From Apostichopus japonicus (lineage: Eukaryota; Echinodermata; Holothuroidea; Aspidochirotida; Stichopodidae): a DNA stretch of 64,000 bases. The number at the start of each line of letters is the position of its first letter. Positions within the stretch are counted from its first letter, which is position 1. The stretch covers positions 4,611,501 through 4,675,500 of the forward strand of contig NC_092578.1 in NCBI RefSeq assembly GCF_037975245.1. The letters run 5' to 3'. Shown here piece after piece: positions 1-39,884 of this stretch. The notes below the pieces were generated by a model, which saw only the letters and a list, made by a program, of their open reading frames with translations, searched no databases and had not been told where the DNA came from. Made by a program: the position numbers and the translations under genes.

Positions 1-1069
1 TTTCGTTTACATTTTTTCCCTCCCTTTTTTGGACTATAAATGATGACTGGCAAAAAAATTGTCAATTTGGATATGATAGAGTATATATATATAAAAATAT
101 ATATATTAATATACAAATATATATATATATAGCTCCAACTATCAAATGAAACAACTTCTGTCACTACAAGCAGCATTTTGTACTACCACAATGTTTTCTG
201 AGAAAGCTCATCAAACATAGCGGCTGGAGTACCTAGTCTAGCACACAAAATACTTCAGTCAAAATCAAAGAGAAAAATTTGAACATTTATTGTCTGAAAT
301 AACAAGGATTAAACTTCACATCCATGTGGTACTTTTTGTGAATAAAGAACAAACATTTTTGTTTTCTACATCCAGTAGTTACTAAAATAGTAAGGAAACA
401 GTGTATTAACAATGTAACATTAAAACATCAACAGTACCAGCTGATGTTATTTCCAATCTTACCAATCAAGATTATCAAAGGTGAAATTCTTTAAAACTAA
501 AATTGATACAAAAGTCTGACTTTACATTAGGCTCAACTGTTTTTGCCCTTGTTTAAACACTATTACAAATTATTGCTAACCTTTTTTCTGAGTTTATCCT
601 TGAAGTAAATAAGTCAATAAATCACTTAAAGAAGAAAGGGCGAAAAAGAAATTAGGAATCCAGAAATCCAGAAACAGCATGCAGCAAATGTCGCAGCTGA
701 GTAGAACATGCACATATGAGTCGTATTTTAAAAATGGAAAATGGAAAAATTGGAAAAGTTTTAGCTCCATCCTTCCGGTAAACGGAAAAAACTTAGAAAT
801 TACATAGGAAATTTCCAATGATCAGAATACTGCACGAAGTACGAATCAGAAAGATGTCAAGAAAACTTTTTCTCTGAAATGACGAAGTGTTTCGTAGTAT
901 TCCAGAAACTGATATTTATATAGAGATTTTAGAAAAAAATATATGTGAGAATTGCATGAAAGAGTGACATATTAAAAGTTGTACATGTTGTACTGTAAGG
1001 AACAGAACTTAAACATGTTTTGTCAACATCTGCAATTTAAAAAAATTGTTCAGAACACAGAGGAGCACA
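1..1069. other. AT-rich non-coding sequence
   Basis: No exon of RBM45 or any other gene recognised on either strand. It has an AT microsatellite at 84-131. Probably intron or 3' UTR of RBM45. Confidence 0.4.
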
Positions 1070-1210
1070 ATAAGTTTTTTTGTTTTTCTAGTCATGCATG
1101 GACAACTTACATTTGGTCATTTTTCTCTTTACTTGATTTTTTCCTGAGAATTATGATGAATAATAAAGTATCATAGAGCTCCCTTCACAAATAGAATGAT
1201 TGACAGAGTT
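1070..1210 (+). repeat. Direct repeat, copy A
   Basis: This stretch is similar to 2968-3125, sharing GTCATGCA, ACTTACATTT and CTCTTTACTTGATTTTTTCC, then CCCTTCAC and AATGAT(A)GA blocks. The copies lie 1.9 kb apart in the same orientation, so this is a small old duplication or dispersed repeat. Confidence 0.6.
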
Positions 1211-1269
1211 TGATGTACATAAAAGTCACAATTCTAGCCCAGAAATCAGAGTCCAATTTCAGGCATGGA

Positions 1270-1412
1270 TGTTGCAAAAGAGGGTATACTGTGAATTAAC
1301 GAGTTCGAGCCCTGGCCCAGGCTGGCCGGCCAAAGTAAGGCCACCTTGTTGTCAGGGAGAAATCCAGGGTTTTCCCATATGAGATGATCTTCCAAATTGT
1401 AAACAAAATCCA
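1270..1412 (+). mobile_element. tRNA-derived SINE-like copy 1
   Basis: A B-box-like stretch (GAGTTCGAGCCCTGG) is followed by a tail, GAGAAATCCAGGGTTTTCCC and then ATGATCTTCCAAATTGTAAA. The same tail recurs in the copy near 59.3 kb, which supports a dispersed tRNA-derived SINE family. The A box is not clear here. Confidence 0.5.
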
Positions 1413-2111
1413 ACACGAGTTAAAAAAGTAAACTGGATAGCCGAAGTACGCTTAGAAGCATTCAGCTTCGGCCACATTCATATGTGGTTACAAAGGTGTC
1501 TACCTTACAGGTCGATAATTGTCATATTACAGTAATATCTTCATTTTAGCAAACAAGGCTAAGCTTGCAAACCTACTATTAACATCATACAAAGACAATG
1601 TAATTATTCATCCAACCTTAACGTGAGCATAACAGAGGGTATCCTAAAAAAAAATATTTTTCAATAGTTCGAAAGCAAAGAGACATAATTGATTTTTTAT
1701 ATTACTATTTGTGATTCAGCCTCCATAAATGTCTTTAATTTGGTCTTGTACTTTCAAAGTATACAACTGTAATAGTGCTGTGACAAAAGATGGAAAATTA
1801 CATGCTTTTTTGGGTGGTTCTGGAAATTGAAAACACAAAGACCTTTTCCAATTACCTGAAATATCATCATCCTGTTTCCACAGCAACAGAGTCTTGATAA
1901 ATCTCCGTCTTTAAACGGTATGTTTATTAACCTTTATTTTCTAGACATGAAAGCTATACTTAAACTTCAAAACGAAATCAGAGCCTGGCAATATTGCTTC
2001 AGATAGATGTACAGATGTATACATAGGTTCACATCAGTAAATTAACAGGTGTATAGTGTGTAGTTCCTATCAATAGGCTGTAACATAATACACTTTACTT
2101 TTGAGCTGTGG

Positions 2112-2650
2112 AAGATATGGTTGCTAACAAGAAAGACCAGCCTACCTATAGCTTTGTAACACAAAAGTTTAGCCTATACCTAAAGTACATATATTTGACT
2201 AAGTGGTAAAAAGCAAAATGGTAAATGTGTTACTGACTAGTAAAGAAGTTGCGATAACTGGAAAAGTGAACAGTGCGAGTCCTTACAGCTGCAGGTACAT
2301 ATAGTTTGTGACACTAGAAAATGTGACATCTCAATGATAAGTGATACAGACAGACAGACATTAAATATTACACGAACAAGATATGGTTGCTAACGAGAAA
2401 GACTAGCTTAACTATTGCTTTGTAACACAAACTTTTAGCCTATACCTACAGTAGTACATACATATGTTTGACTAACTTGTTGAACGTGGCAAAAAGCAAA
2501 AATGGTTAATGTGTACTGACTAGTAAAGAAGTAGCGATAACTGGAAAAAGCGAACAGTGACAGTCCATACAGCTGCAGGTACATAAGTTTGTGACATTAA
2601 AAAATGTGACATCTCAATGATAAGTGATACAGACAGACGGACATGAAACA
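2112..2650 (+). repeat. Tandem duplication, two 266 bp copies
   Basis: Copy 1 starts at 2112 and copy 2 at 2378, both with AAGATATGGTTGCTAAC. They match through to GTGATACAGACAGAC. Differences are scattered, so the duplication is not brand new. Beyond RBM45 exon 6, probably in its next intron. Confidence 0.85.
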
Positions 2651-2967
2651 TTACATGAAAAATGCATAGAAATGCATCTTTTCAACACATTACAACAAAT
2701 TGATTTCATCAATCAGATGATACAGGGAACCATGTTACTTTCATGTTTCTGAAAAATCAAACCCAGATATCACAGATATTCTGCTTTCCATAACGAAATT
2801 CATGACGTAGGACATTTGAAATATATATACATGCAAAGATAAGAGCTGACATTGTACAGTATGTTATGTAATTGTTTTTGCCAAAGTCTGGATGTCACCG
2901 CAAAAAAACAGTAAAAATTAATGTACTGTGTAAAAAGTCTCATCAATGAAAAAGAAGAAAAATGCTT

Positions 2968-3125
2968 CAAATTTTTTTGGTTTTTTGGTCATGCACGAAG
3001 AACTTACATTTTATCACTTTTCTCTTTACTTGATTTTTTCCTGAGGATTGTGATAAATAGTATATAATAATAATAAAAATAATACAGTTTCCCTTCACCA
3101 AAAAGACCAAATGATAGAATTAAAG
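2968..3125 (+). repeat. Direct repeat, copy B
   Basis: Partner of 1070-1210, with an added AATAATAAT-type microsatellite near 3064. Confidence 0.6.
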
Positions 3126-4244
3126 ATAAAAAAGCCAGAAACAAGAAAAGCCTTCCAGTCTCAAAGTAGTACCTTACAGTAAGTGAACGCGTACACTAAT
3201 ATTAGTATTTCATATAGTGCTCTGTTGAAGTGTGCGGGTGGATGAAATGACCTCGTTGGGACGAAAATTCCCATGACCCACTTATAACGGAAAAATTTAT
3301 GTTACCATGGCAATATTTACAGACAAGCATTGTTACTACGGTGATGTTAATACAAGACAACTCCCATGAAATTTTGAATGTTAACGGAAAAGTGGACATA
3401 ACTGGCAACATCGATAGATTTTGTAATGAAGAACTTCCCCAAATGTGAAGGAAAATCTTACTCCATTTTGAAGATATCGTGGGTTTTTATTGGAAGACTG
3501 GAGACTTGAGGAGCAAAGCTGTAGATGATGTAAAATATAGCCGGTTGTACTTGAACATTTAATGTTAATCTTAATTATTTATCTTTTGTAGTCATATGAG
3601 GATAAAAAGTATCAGTGAGGGAGGGGGGGGGTATGGCGGGTTTCGACACAGAAGTGCAGATATTTTCTCCACCAAACATGACAACTTAGAGTATAGCTCC
3701 TCAAACTTTTAGCAACAAGGCCCAGGATCTTCCATGACGGCTGAGTCGCGACTCATCAGACCCACCCCACACCTCAAAATCACACTCAAAATGCATAATT
3801 TACAGCTATTGTATCTTGGACTTGATGTTTACAAAACAATTTTATCTCCGTCATCAAAACTGGACATCAATTTTTCGACATCTGGAAACTTATGGTTTGT
3901 GGTGGCATTCCGATCATAACTGAAGTATAAAACTGCTTTTCCAAAAAACAAAAAACACCAACACCTTTAGAACCTACACCTACCTACCCTATATGGCTAG
4001 CATATGCAACTATGAATTGCCTAATTTAAATTAAAGAATCAAGTATTTTTTCCCTCTTTTACTGATCAAACTCGTTACCAGTTACTATCACACCAATTAT
4101 TTGGACCATTTTGAAAATTGTTCCCCATCGCAGATACACCTACCTCACGCTTACTTGTACCAAGGACTTGTTGTTTATTTCACTAACATTTTTAGCTCGC
4201 TACCTGTGAAAAATGGAACAATTTGAAAGTTGTCAACGCCTTAC
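3126..4244. other. RBM45 intron after exon 6, no feature seen
   Basis: Unique-looking AT-rich sequence with one G run near 3620. Short open frames here have no family resemblance. Confidence 0.4.
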
Positions 4245-31549
<27,305 letters not shown>

Positions 31550-31834
31550 GTTGTTTTCCTATATGACTGACTTCTCAATGAATTAATAAAGTTTCACAAA
31601 ATTGATACGAGGAAAAAAATAAGACTTTTTCGTTAACACTAGCGCCTTGCCGCTACCACTGTCTAGAAACGCTCGGCAGATCTAACGTGTGTGTTAATTA
31701 AATATATTACAGATGTGGTAACGCCACTTTTAACGAATGTTGCCAAATCATAAGACATTTTAACAGCTAGAGCCTTGTATGCTAGCATGTGAAAGTAGAT
31801 ATAAGTGATCCACGCACGCGCATGGGCTAGTATA
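31550..31834 (-). promoter_or_regulatory. Probable RBM45 5' UTR and promoter region
   Basis: This is the sequence directly upstream of the RBM45 start codon. No TATA box or initiator stands out. It is bounded upstream by the foldback element. The assignment rests on position only. Confidence 0.35.
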
Positions 31835-31996
31835 CAAATAATAAATGGTAATGAGTGCAATGGTTCAAATATTTCATGAGTTGAAAGATGGAATGTTCCA
31901 TTCAACGAGGCGCAGCCGAGTTGAATGGAACAAATTACATCTTTCAACGAATGAAATATTCGCACTATTGCACGAATGGAAACCATTCATTATTTG
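31835..31996. mobile_element. Foldback element upstream of RBM45
   Basis: The two arms of about 70 bp are imperfect inverted copies meeting at GAGGCGCAGCCGA. They share TTCCATTCAAC, GTTGAAAGAT and ATATTTCAT. It sits about 290 bp upstream of the RBM45 start codon and could fold into a long hairpin. The centre resembles a widespread animal foldback family, as far as I recall. Confidence 0.75.
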
Positions 31997-31998
31997 TT

Positions 31999-32225
31999 TT
32001 ATACAACACCTTCAAGTTTGGATATTATTGGATGTAAAATGCACCCATACTACAGATTGTATTGAACAGACAGGTTTCTCTGCTCTCTTACCATTGAAAA
32101 AAAAGTGCTATCAAAAAAGTATAAGTCATGGTTCTATTTCATAGAGTGCAATAGAGCGCATTTTGCATGCAATCGACAAGCAATTGACCAATCAAATGGC
32201 CGGAATATAATTAGGTGTTGTATAA
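31999..32225. repeat. Second inverted pair next to the foldback
   Basis: TTATACAACACCT (31999-32011) is exactly complemented at 32213-32225. It may be the ends of a separate 227 bp element or an outer part of the same foldback family. Confidence 0.45.
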
Positions 32226-32446
32226 TATATGAAACCCACAAGAAGCGCTTTCCTGTAGGGATCATAGAAATTTGAAATAGGGTTGGGATCAAACTTTGTG
32301 AAAAGACCAGGTCACTGGTTTAGGACCATGGGAGTGGGGAAGGGGCCAAGGAGAGTAAGGAATCACAGCAGCATAGCGACTAGTTTGGAAATTGTTTCCT
32401 GTGGTGCACGATGCATGATAGTTATCCCGTTGAAATTATAGGGGAG

Positions 32447-32750
32447 CCCTTACCGAAATCCCAGATCTGGGCCAGATATAAAAATCCAGATCGGGCCCAG
32501 ATCTGGAATTCCAATCTGGGCCTGATCTGTTCCAGATCTGGAATTTATATCTGTCCAGATAAAAAATTGGGCAGATATAGTAATATCTGGCTTTATATGG
32601 CCAGATAAAGGCTTTATATGGCCAGATAAAGGCTTTATATGGCCATATAAAGGCTTGATATGGCCAGATAAAGGCTTGATATGGCCAGATAAAGGCTTGA
32701 TATGGCCAGATTAAACCAGATATAAAGCCAGATCTGGGATTTCGGTAAGG
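32447..32750. mobile_element. Short inverted-repeat element with 21 bp internal repeats
   Basis: The element is bounded by perfect 24 bp inverted repeats (CCCTTACCGAAATCCCAGAT and four more bases on the left, complement on the right). The interior is built from about six copies of a 21 bp unit around GGCCAGATAAAGGCTTTATAT. Because 21 is a multiple of three, the minus strand stays open and reads FIWPYKA/FIWPYQA repeats; I see no sign that this is translated. Any target duplication is only 2-3 bp and ambiguous. Confidence 0.75.
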
Positions 32751-32751
32751 G

Positions 32752-35700
32752 AGATGAATGTACCTCCTGAACATTTGAAAAAGGCAATCAATGCTGACCA
32801 CAAATAACTTAAAAATAATAAAAACACTTCATAATTTGTTCGTAGTATCTCCAGATTTCGGGGCACCAATCTCCAGGTTTTTTTCTTGGAAATGTCTAGG
32901 TTTTTAGGTTTACGCCTTCGGGGTAATCGGCAGGTGTGAAATGAGAAGGCTTCAAAATATTGTTCAACGCCATGTCCTTCGCCATGGTTTATTATCCCTC
33001 CTTGATACAAAAAAAAAAAACCCAAAAACGACATAAACAACATAAGAGAAGAAAAAGGAGACAAAATTTGTTTGCACATACTTTTCTTTCAGACAGATCA
33101 CATACAGACAAAGCCACACTATCACCTGTGACTTGATGAAAAGCACAGCTAAAAAAATGTTGACACTTTCACAAAGTGACATATATTTATATATAATATA
33201 TTTATATATATAAAGATGGGGGGAGGGGGAAAAAGAAGCCTTGAAAAATACTCAGTGCTGTCTACTTACCAAAATGCTGACCTGGCGACACTAAGCTCAC
33301 GGTAACACATGATCACGCTAAACAACCAGTAATATATACATTCTTAATATCAACATCACCTAATCCAACTTCACCCAACCCAACCCCACCCATCACCATC
33401 CCTCTCTCAAACCAAACTTCTTTTTTTACACCCTCCAATGTTCCATACACCTTTCTTGTAGATTTACAAATATATCAACATTCCCTGAACGTTTTTTTTT
33501 TTTTATTATTTATTTATTTTTTTATCTCTATTGATTGAAACTATTTACAAATCTTTGCTGGTTGGTTTCCTTTCCTTCACCTCACAGAGGGGGGGCCATG
33601 GTATAAACCATTCTGCCGTTTCTTAGAAATGAAACAATGATCAAAAAATGTCTTGCCAAACCCTTCTAAATAGCTAATAGAAACAACGTTTTCTTTGTTC
33701 TAGTTAATTGATTGACTTGATTGATTTCATCAGTTCCCCAATTCCTAAGAATATTTGTAGATAAACTTAAAATATATCTTTGCAGGAAAGAGTTTTATGT
33801 ATAGAGGAAAAGAAAAAGGAAAGAAAATAAAATAAAATCATTCGCTACCAAATATTTTAGGCAAATAATCTCCCATCGTTTGTAGCTTTTGATTAATTGT
33901 AATGGCACTCAAATTCATTTCACGAAGCCAAGAAAAAACAAATTAAAAAAAAGAATGAGAAAAAAACACTTTTAATTTACAGGATAGCTTAACACACAAG
34001 ATAATGCAATATTCAGTGTGAAATAGCACAGTTACCCAAGGCATACAATTCTCCTTTCAAAAAGGCAAGTATTTTCATTAAAAAAAAAAATCAAATGGAG
34101 TGTAGCAAATATTGTCAATTAATTTTTTCACCATATTTCTTCCTATAAGTTTCTCCCTTGCAGTATTGACTAAAAACATCAGATATTGCTAAAGAACAAA
34201 ACAATGTTAAAAGCAATCAATTTTTCTGTTTCTTCTAACTAAAATAGGGTCGTTTAGCAACAGCTTTATATACATTAATATTGTCTGACATAAATTGTGG
34301 TGTTAGCAATAGATGCAAAGTTTTTATTTCACTGGCAGCTTGCCAAAGCTACAGAGCCAATCGCAGGTTAAACTTTGACTGGGTATCGTAGTGTATTGTG
34401 AACCCCTGGTTAAAACTAGCATCCGACCCTGAGGGACCTGGCAGGTAAAAACACACAACTCTGGGCAAAATCATAGTAATAATCATAATAATAATAATAA
34501 GAATCACAATATTTGTCATTAAACCAAGCAAAATTTAATCCATCAGCAACAGGCTTGACTTTCAATAATGAAACTAGCTCACACAGCACACAATTCACAC
34601 TATCACACCACCCCTCCCCCCACCCTCCTTTCTACCCTATCAACTCAGTCCCATTTCCATACAATTTGGAAAAATCTCAGCATCTAGAAAATCTTCCATA
34701 AGATGTTTCCACCAACATATGCAGTTGTAAGGAAATAGGATCGCATGCCTTTATGGTTCACGATGCTCGCTATATCCCCTTTTTAAGGTTTAAATCCTCA
34801 TTTTCCCACATATTTCCACTTAACCGCACAGCTATACTGTGACCGAGAAGTTAGAAGAACAAGGAGAAAGGAAGTGGGAGGGGGGGAGAGAGGCAGAGAA
34901 GGGGGTAGATGGGGAAAAAAATTCAAGATATGGAAGTGAACCAACAGTATAGAGAATAAAGAGCAGCTAACAAGATCAGTATTTGGTGACCAAGTCAGGC
35001 TACCATGGCAACATAAACAGCGCAGTCCAAAGCAAGACTTGTCAATTTATGAAAAAATATCTCTTAAGAACCATTAGTGACACACAACAGTGACCAAAAA
35101 TTGTAAGCCAGCTTAATACAGCCACACAACCACTGAAACAAAATAACTGATGAAATCGGGCAGACTGACTGAAGACTCCACCATCTTTTCATCCTGGACA
35201 TGATTTCAGGATGCTGGCGCACACGTTCACCAGAGGCAGAAGAGTAACTAACTACCCAGGCCTTTCTTCCACTGAGTGACTCCTCCTTTATGTACAACAT
35301 GATACAGCGATGCTAAGAAACGGAACATCAAAATAGAAACTATACCGATCAAGCAAACATATCTGTGTCAAATAAAATATTCTGTACAACGTAGAGAAAG
35401 TTTAAAAGAAAGAGATTGAAAAAAGAAAAAAAAGGAAAAAAAAACAAAGGCTGAATTCACATACATTGTTCAAAGGTTAAGGCAAGGACCACAGACTTAC
35501 ATTCCTCAGTGCATACAGTGTTTTTATCTCATTGGAAAAAAAAAGAATAAGAAAAAAAAAGATTGCATGGTAAGAGAAATGCATAAAGGCTATCGGTTTA
35601 CATTACTGACAAGAGAGTTTTAAATTATCATTCATAACATGTTGTCAAGATAATATTTGAAATATATGAATACTTTTGGTTCAATTTCAATTGAATTTTT

Positions 35701-36254
35701 GTGCAAAACCAACCATGATATTAAAACTTTATCTCTCTACCTGGCTTAAAGACAATCTCTGTGGGAGAACTTTCGTCTCATGTTTTCATTAGAGATTAAC
35801 ATTATAGCTTTGGGGATAGCTTCTTGAAAATACCTGACAAATGACCAATAGAACACAAAAGGCACAATTGTTATGAAAATAGAGAGAGGTGGGGGGGAGG
35901 AGGGGGCAGTGGATTGTTGATGGAATGAAAGGGTTCATTGCCTCTTACCATGTCAAATCACTAAATTAAACAGGAAATTGCACAAAAAGCAAGAAATGCC
36001 TTTTTGAAAGGTCTTTTCATTCCATCCTGTAATAAACCAGATACCATACAAATGAAAACCATTTACGGTTCTGCTACCTTGCAATCTTTTTTTTGTTTTG
36101 AGATTTTTTATATTTTTTATTATATATACATATATTTTTTTGGGGGTGAATTCAAGCAGTTTTGTCAGCCACAAATTGACACATAAGTTGTGAAAAATGT
36201 ACATCTATCAATATATACACTACTGTACATTGACTATGTACATACAGACTCATT
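32752..36254. other. Intergenic, no gene recognised
   Basis: AT-rich sequence between RBM45 and the HDAC gene with poly-A/T runs and a TA microsatellite near 33190. No open frame has family resemblance. Confidence 0.45.
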
Positions 36255-36722
36255 GCAAAACCTTAATACACAGTAAACAGACTCGTTCCGACTACTAGTA
36301 AACCGTCATACTAGTAAACCTTAATAGACAGTTAACAGACTCGGTCTGATTTCTAGTAAACCTTAATACACAGTAAACAGACTCGGTCTGACTACTAGTA
36401 AACCGTCATACTAGTAAACCTTAATAGACAGTAAACAGACTCGGTCTGATTTCTAGTAAACCTTAATACACAGTAAACAGACTCGGTCTGACTACTAGTA
36501 AACCATCATAATAGTAAACCGTAATACACAGTAAACAGACTCCTTCCGATATCTATTAAATCGTCATACTAGTAAACCTTACTACACAGAAACAGACTCG
36601 GTCTGACTACTAGTGAACCGTCATACTAGTAAACCTTAATAGACAGTTAACAGACTCGGTCTGATTTCTAGTAAACCTTAATACACAGTAAACAGACTCG
36701 GTCTGACTACTAGTAAACCATC
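36255..36722 (+). repeat. Minisatellite, composite unit of about 100 bp
   Basis: Repeated blocks of ACAGACTCGGTCTGA followed by CTAGTAAACC and CTTAATACACAGT alternate with a CGTCATACTAG insert. CAGACTCGGTCTG is itself palindromic. Intergenic. Confidence 0.85.
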
Positions 36723-39700
36723 AGTCCACTATGGGGATAGAAAATTGTCACCACCATCCACACTGACCATCTCTGGTCTGTCTTGAACTATCTGCATATG
36801 TCAAACTATGTGTGCCAATCACATACATGGTAAAACCATCATTAACACTAACGGACTTGGTCCTTTGCTCACAGTTACATGGCAGTATATCATGAGTATC
36901 ACTGTGAAACCGTAATGCACATTTATTCACTCGGTTTTGTGGCAAGTCCAATTGTGTACATTACCGATATCATTGTAACACCAGCATACAGCCCGAATCG
37001 ATCAGCCTATGAGTATAAACCAATCAGTGAGCTATGGGTACCATTGAATAAAAACCATAACATTTATTAATTCATTCTGTTAAGCTCTAGGTATGTTACG
37101 TGTGCGAAATGCAAAATCATAACGCACACGCTAAATGACACGTTCTATCGACAAGTTACTCACAGAGCATTAAGAGTATCCTTTCAGTTATTTTGGGGCC
37201 ATTATTGACATTTTTTTCAACTCTGAGTTAGATCCAGATTCCGACAACCTTCTCAAACTCTAATTTCAGGAAATGTTTTGAGACCCACACAAGGAAATAA
37301 AAGGAAGAAAAAGAAATGGGAAAAGGGAACTGGGGGAGGGGGGGTGGAGATGTTGGTGACATGATATGAAAGTATCCATTAAATTATTATTTTAAAGGAA
37401 TTCACCTTATCAAATATTTCATATTTAGAGATATTTAAAGGAGTGATAACTTCAGGGATTATACCATTTTCATTTTCTTATTGGCACCCCTTCCCCCCCC
37501 CCAAAGAATAGTAGTCCTTATCCTGTGTACTTTTTTGGTTAGGATTCAACAAAGGTAAAGCTTTCCTCTCTCGAAATAGGTAAGTACTGAATGGGATTTC
37601 CTTGGTAGACAAACAAAGGCCTCTCTGTTGAATTAGTAGCTACTTAAAGTAAGTTAAGTTTTCTAGAAAATGCAACAAAAAAAACAACAACCAATGAAAG
37701 CGAGAGGAGAAGGGTGGGTATGAAGCAATCCTTCAAAAATTAGGCTTGGTTCCTATCAGCTGCTGACAGCATCAATTGTTAAGATAGTATTTGAATAATT
37801 TCCAAAATTTCCGACAAAACACACAAAAAAACACGAGAGAATAAAGCAAAAAATACTGAATACAAATTGTCCGCCAAGGTAAAACCTTTTGACTTAGCAA
37901 ACAAGAGAGAGGCTTCTTATGTTTTTTTTATAGCTACTGGCCGACAATCTGAGATATAAACAGAAGTATTAAAAAACAGAAAAGAAGGATGAAAAGTACC
38001 ACACGTTATCAATAAGAAAAGAAAAAAGGCTGAACATCTGTAGCATCTAAAAAAAAAAACTTAAAAAAAAAACTTAAAAAATATAATTGAATAAAAAATA
38101 TGGAAAATACAAATAAAGAAGGAGAGTACATCCCTGCAGATTAAAGCAAGTCATGAGGCATCTGGTATATTTTTGGTAACTGGAATATCATTAACATGGT
38201 TAAGAGTTTCCTTCGTTTTGTTACTAAATTTAACACGACGGCTAACAAAAGGCAGCATCAGTTTTGCACAGGTAAAAAAATGCAAGTGCCGTTTTTATTT
38301 CTACGGAAAAACTGATGAAATTCACTGGCATTTAGCGGGTGAGATAGGCTGAATTCATAGGCCGGTGTGCTTTATTGAGGTACAAAATCCGTCTGTATTT
38401 CAAACAAGCGCAGCGAGGACAGTAATGATATGGTCCACCGAATGCTACAGACATGAACTGAAGAACCACAACAGAAATGGAACTCAATATTTCTCTTTAG
38501 GGGGACAGGTAAGGAAGGGCACGAGAGGAAAGGAAGTAATTATTAATATTTTTTTTAAGTTGCTAATTTTGAGAATAGCTGTAAAACTGTCAAGTCATTA
38601 CACTGATCAAATTCCAATAATAATATCAATTTATTTAATCCATAAAAAGTTTAACGGTTTGAAATTAAAAGCTAAAAAAAAGTTGCAACATAACAATCTG
38701 CACGATAACGTCCTTTAATTAAATAAAAGTGATAATTAAATTATCATTAAAAGACAAACAAGTTTTATAGTAGAACAGAGCTAAATTATTCTTTTTCTGG
38801 GGCTTTTTGCAAGAAATGCCCTATTTCAGTGTCTATTGATGTTGGATAGATTAGTTATAGCTGACACCATTATGATTTCAGTTCAGTAAATGATAGATTT
38901 TTGATGTTCAATTGTTCAGTTAAACAAAGACTGTTCGTACGTAGATATTTAAATTTGTGTAGTCACATGTTCAAAATCTCATTCTCTTTCACTTCACCCA
39001 TTTTTAATTATGTTTGCATATTAATTCTGACCTCGAAGCATCAACATTTGCCGATCCTGAATTTTGTTATTACCCGCCTGGGTTTTTATTATGATTGTGG
39101 TATTTATTACTGCTCATTTAATTTTGTCCCTGTGCTAGAGATGATGTGTGCACTTTGAACAGAGCCTGGTGAACTGCTAGAGTAATTATGACATTCCTCT
39201 TTCCCCAAAAACAAACCCCACCTTAATCTATTATGAGAAATGCTTTGAGATAAAATTTGCAAAGGTTTTTTATAATAGACCAGGCCAGAAATGTACTCAC
39301 ATAAAATGCTTCTTTGGCCACTGGATGAAGAGAACACAAACTCGTCTCCGCTATATTAAAAACTTCAATTTTACGACGAAAAAAAGTATGAAACAGGAAA
39401 GACGACGACACTTCTAATTAAAACTACAATTGACCAACATTATCATCACATAAAAACTTGGTTCAGATAGAAAAGAACAAGTCCAAGAAAAACAAAACAC
39501 AAAATGCATAAATACTATCATGTGTAAAAAAAGAAAAAAATACTGCGATGTCAAGTGACGACTAAAAAAAAGACACTAAGAAGTTAAATGTACAAATTTT
39601 CATCTCTCCAAGCGAGACCAGGCAGGACACATTTTTCGTCAAAACCCTGCGTGCACGTTTGTGCTACTTCGTCGCGAGAAGAACTTAGAGAGCACCTTTT

Positions 39701-39820
39701 CCATCCTTCTGGCTGAAGACGATGATCGAGATCGAACAACCAGCGATGAAACTTGCTCTCCATTCAGTACTTTTTCGATTTTTTTCCTTTCCGTTTGAAT
39801 GATAGGACTTGTGCGACGAT
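36723..39820. other. Intergenic / HDAC 3' flank
   Basis: Contains the left direct repeat (37995-38232). The part nearest 39820 is likely HDAC 3' UTR, but its end cannot be placed. Confidence 0.4.
37995..38232 (+). repeat. Direct repeat left of HDAC terminal exon
   Basis: This is the near-identical partner of 39930-40175 (shared AAAGAAGGAGAGTACATCCC, GAGGCATCTGGTATATTTTT, TTCCTTCGTTTTGTTACTAA). It lies downstream of the HDAC stop codon, so either in the 3' UTR or beyond it. Confidence 0.88.
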
Positions 39821-39884
39821 TCACTGCGTATTGTCTTCTTTGGGTTCTTCCGTTATGACGTCTTCCATCGGCTCCGAAGTTTCA
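39821..39884 (-). CDS. HDAC4: HDAC exon 21 (terminal coding exon)
   Basis: [20 protein letters not shown] then TGA; matches the human ending DEEPMEEEPPL. Acceptor TACTTTCACAG|T. One base completes a codon split with exon 20. The 3' UTR extends left; no polyadenylation site could be fixed, although TTTATT words (AATAAA on the minus strand) occur at several places between 38.2 and 39.1 kb. Confidence 0.88.

Noticed and set aside
36255-36722. CRISPR-like array
   Set aside because: The units are contiguous minisatellite variants without unique spacers, and the genome is animal.
38365-38718. 117-codon plus-strand open frame
   Set aside because: No family resemblance and AT-rich composition like its surroundings.
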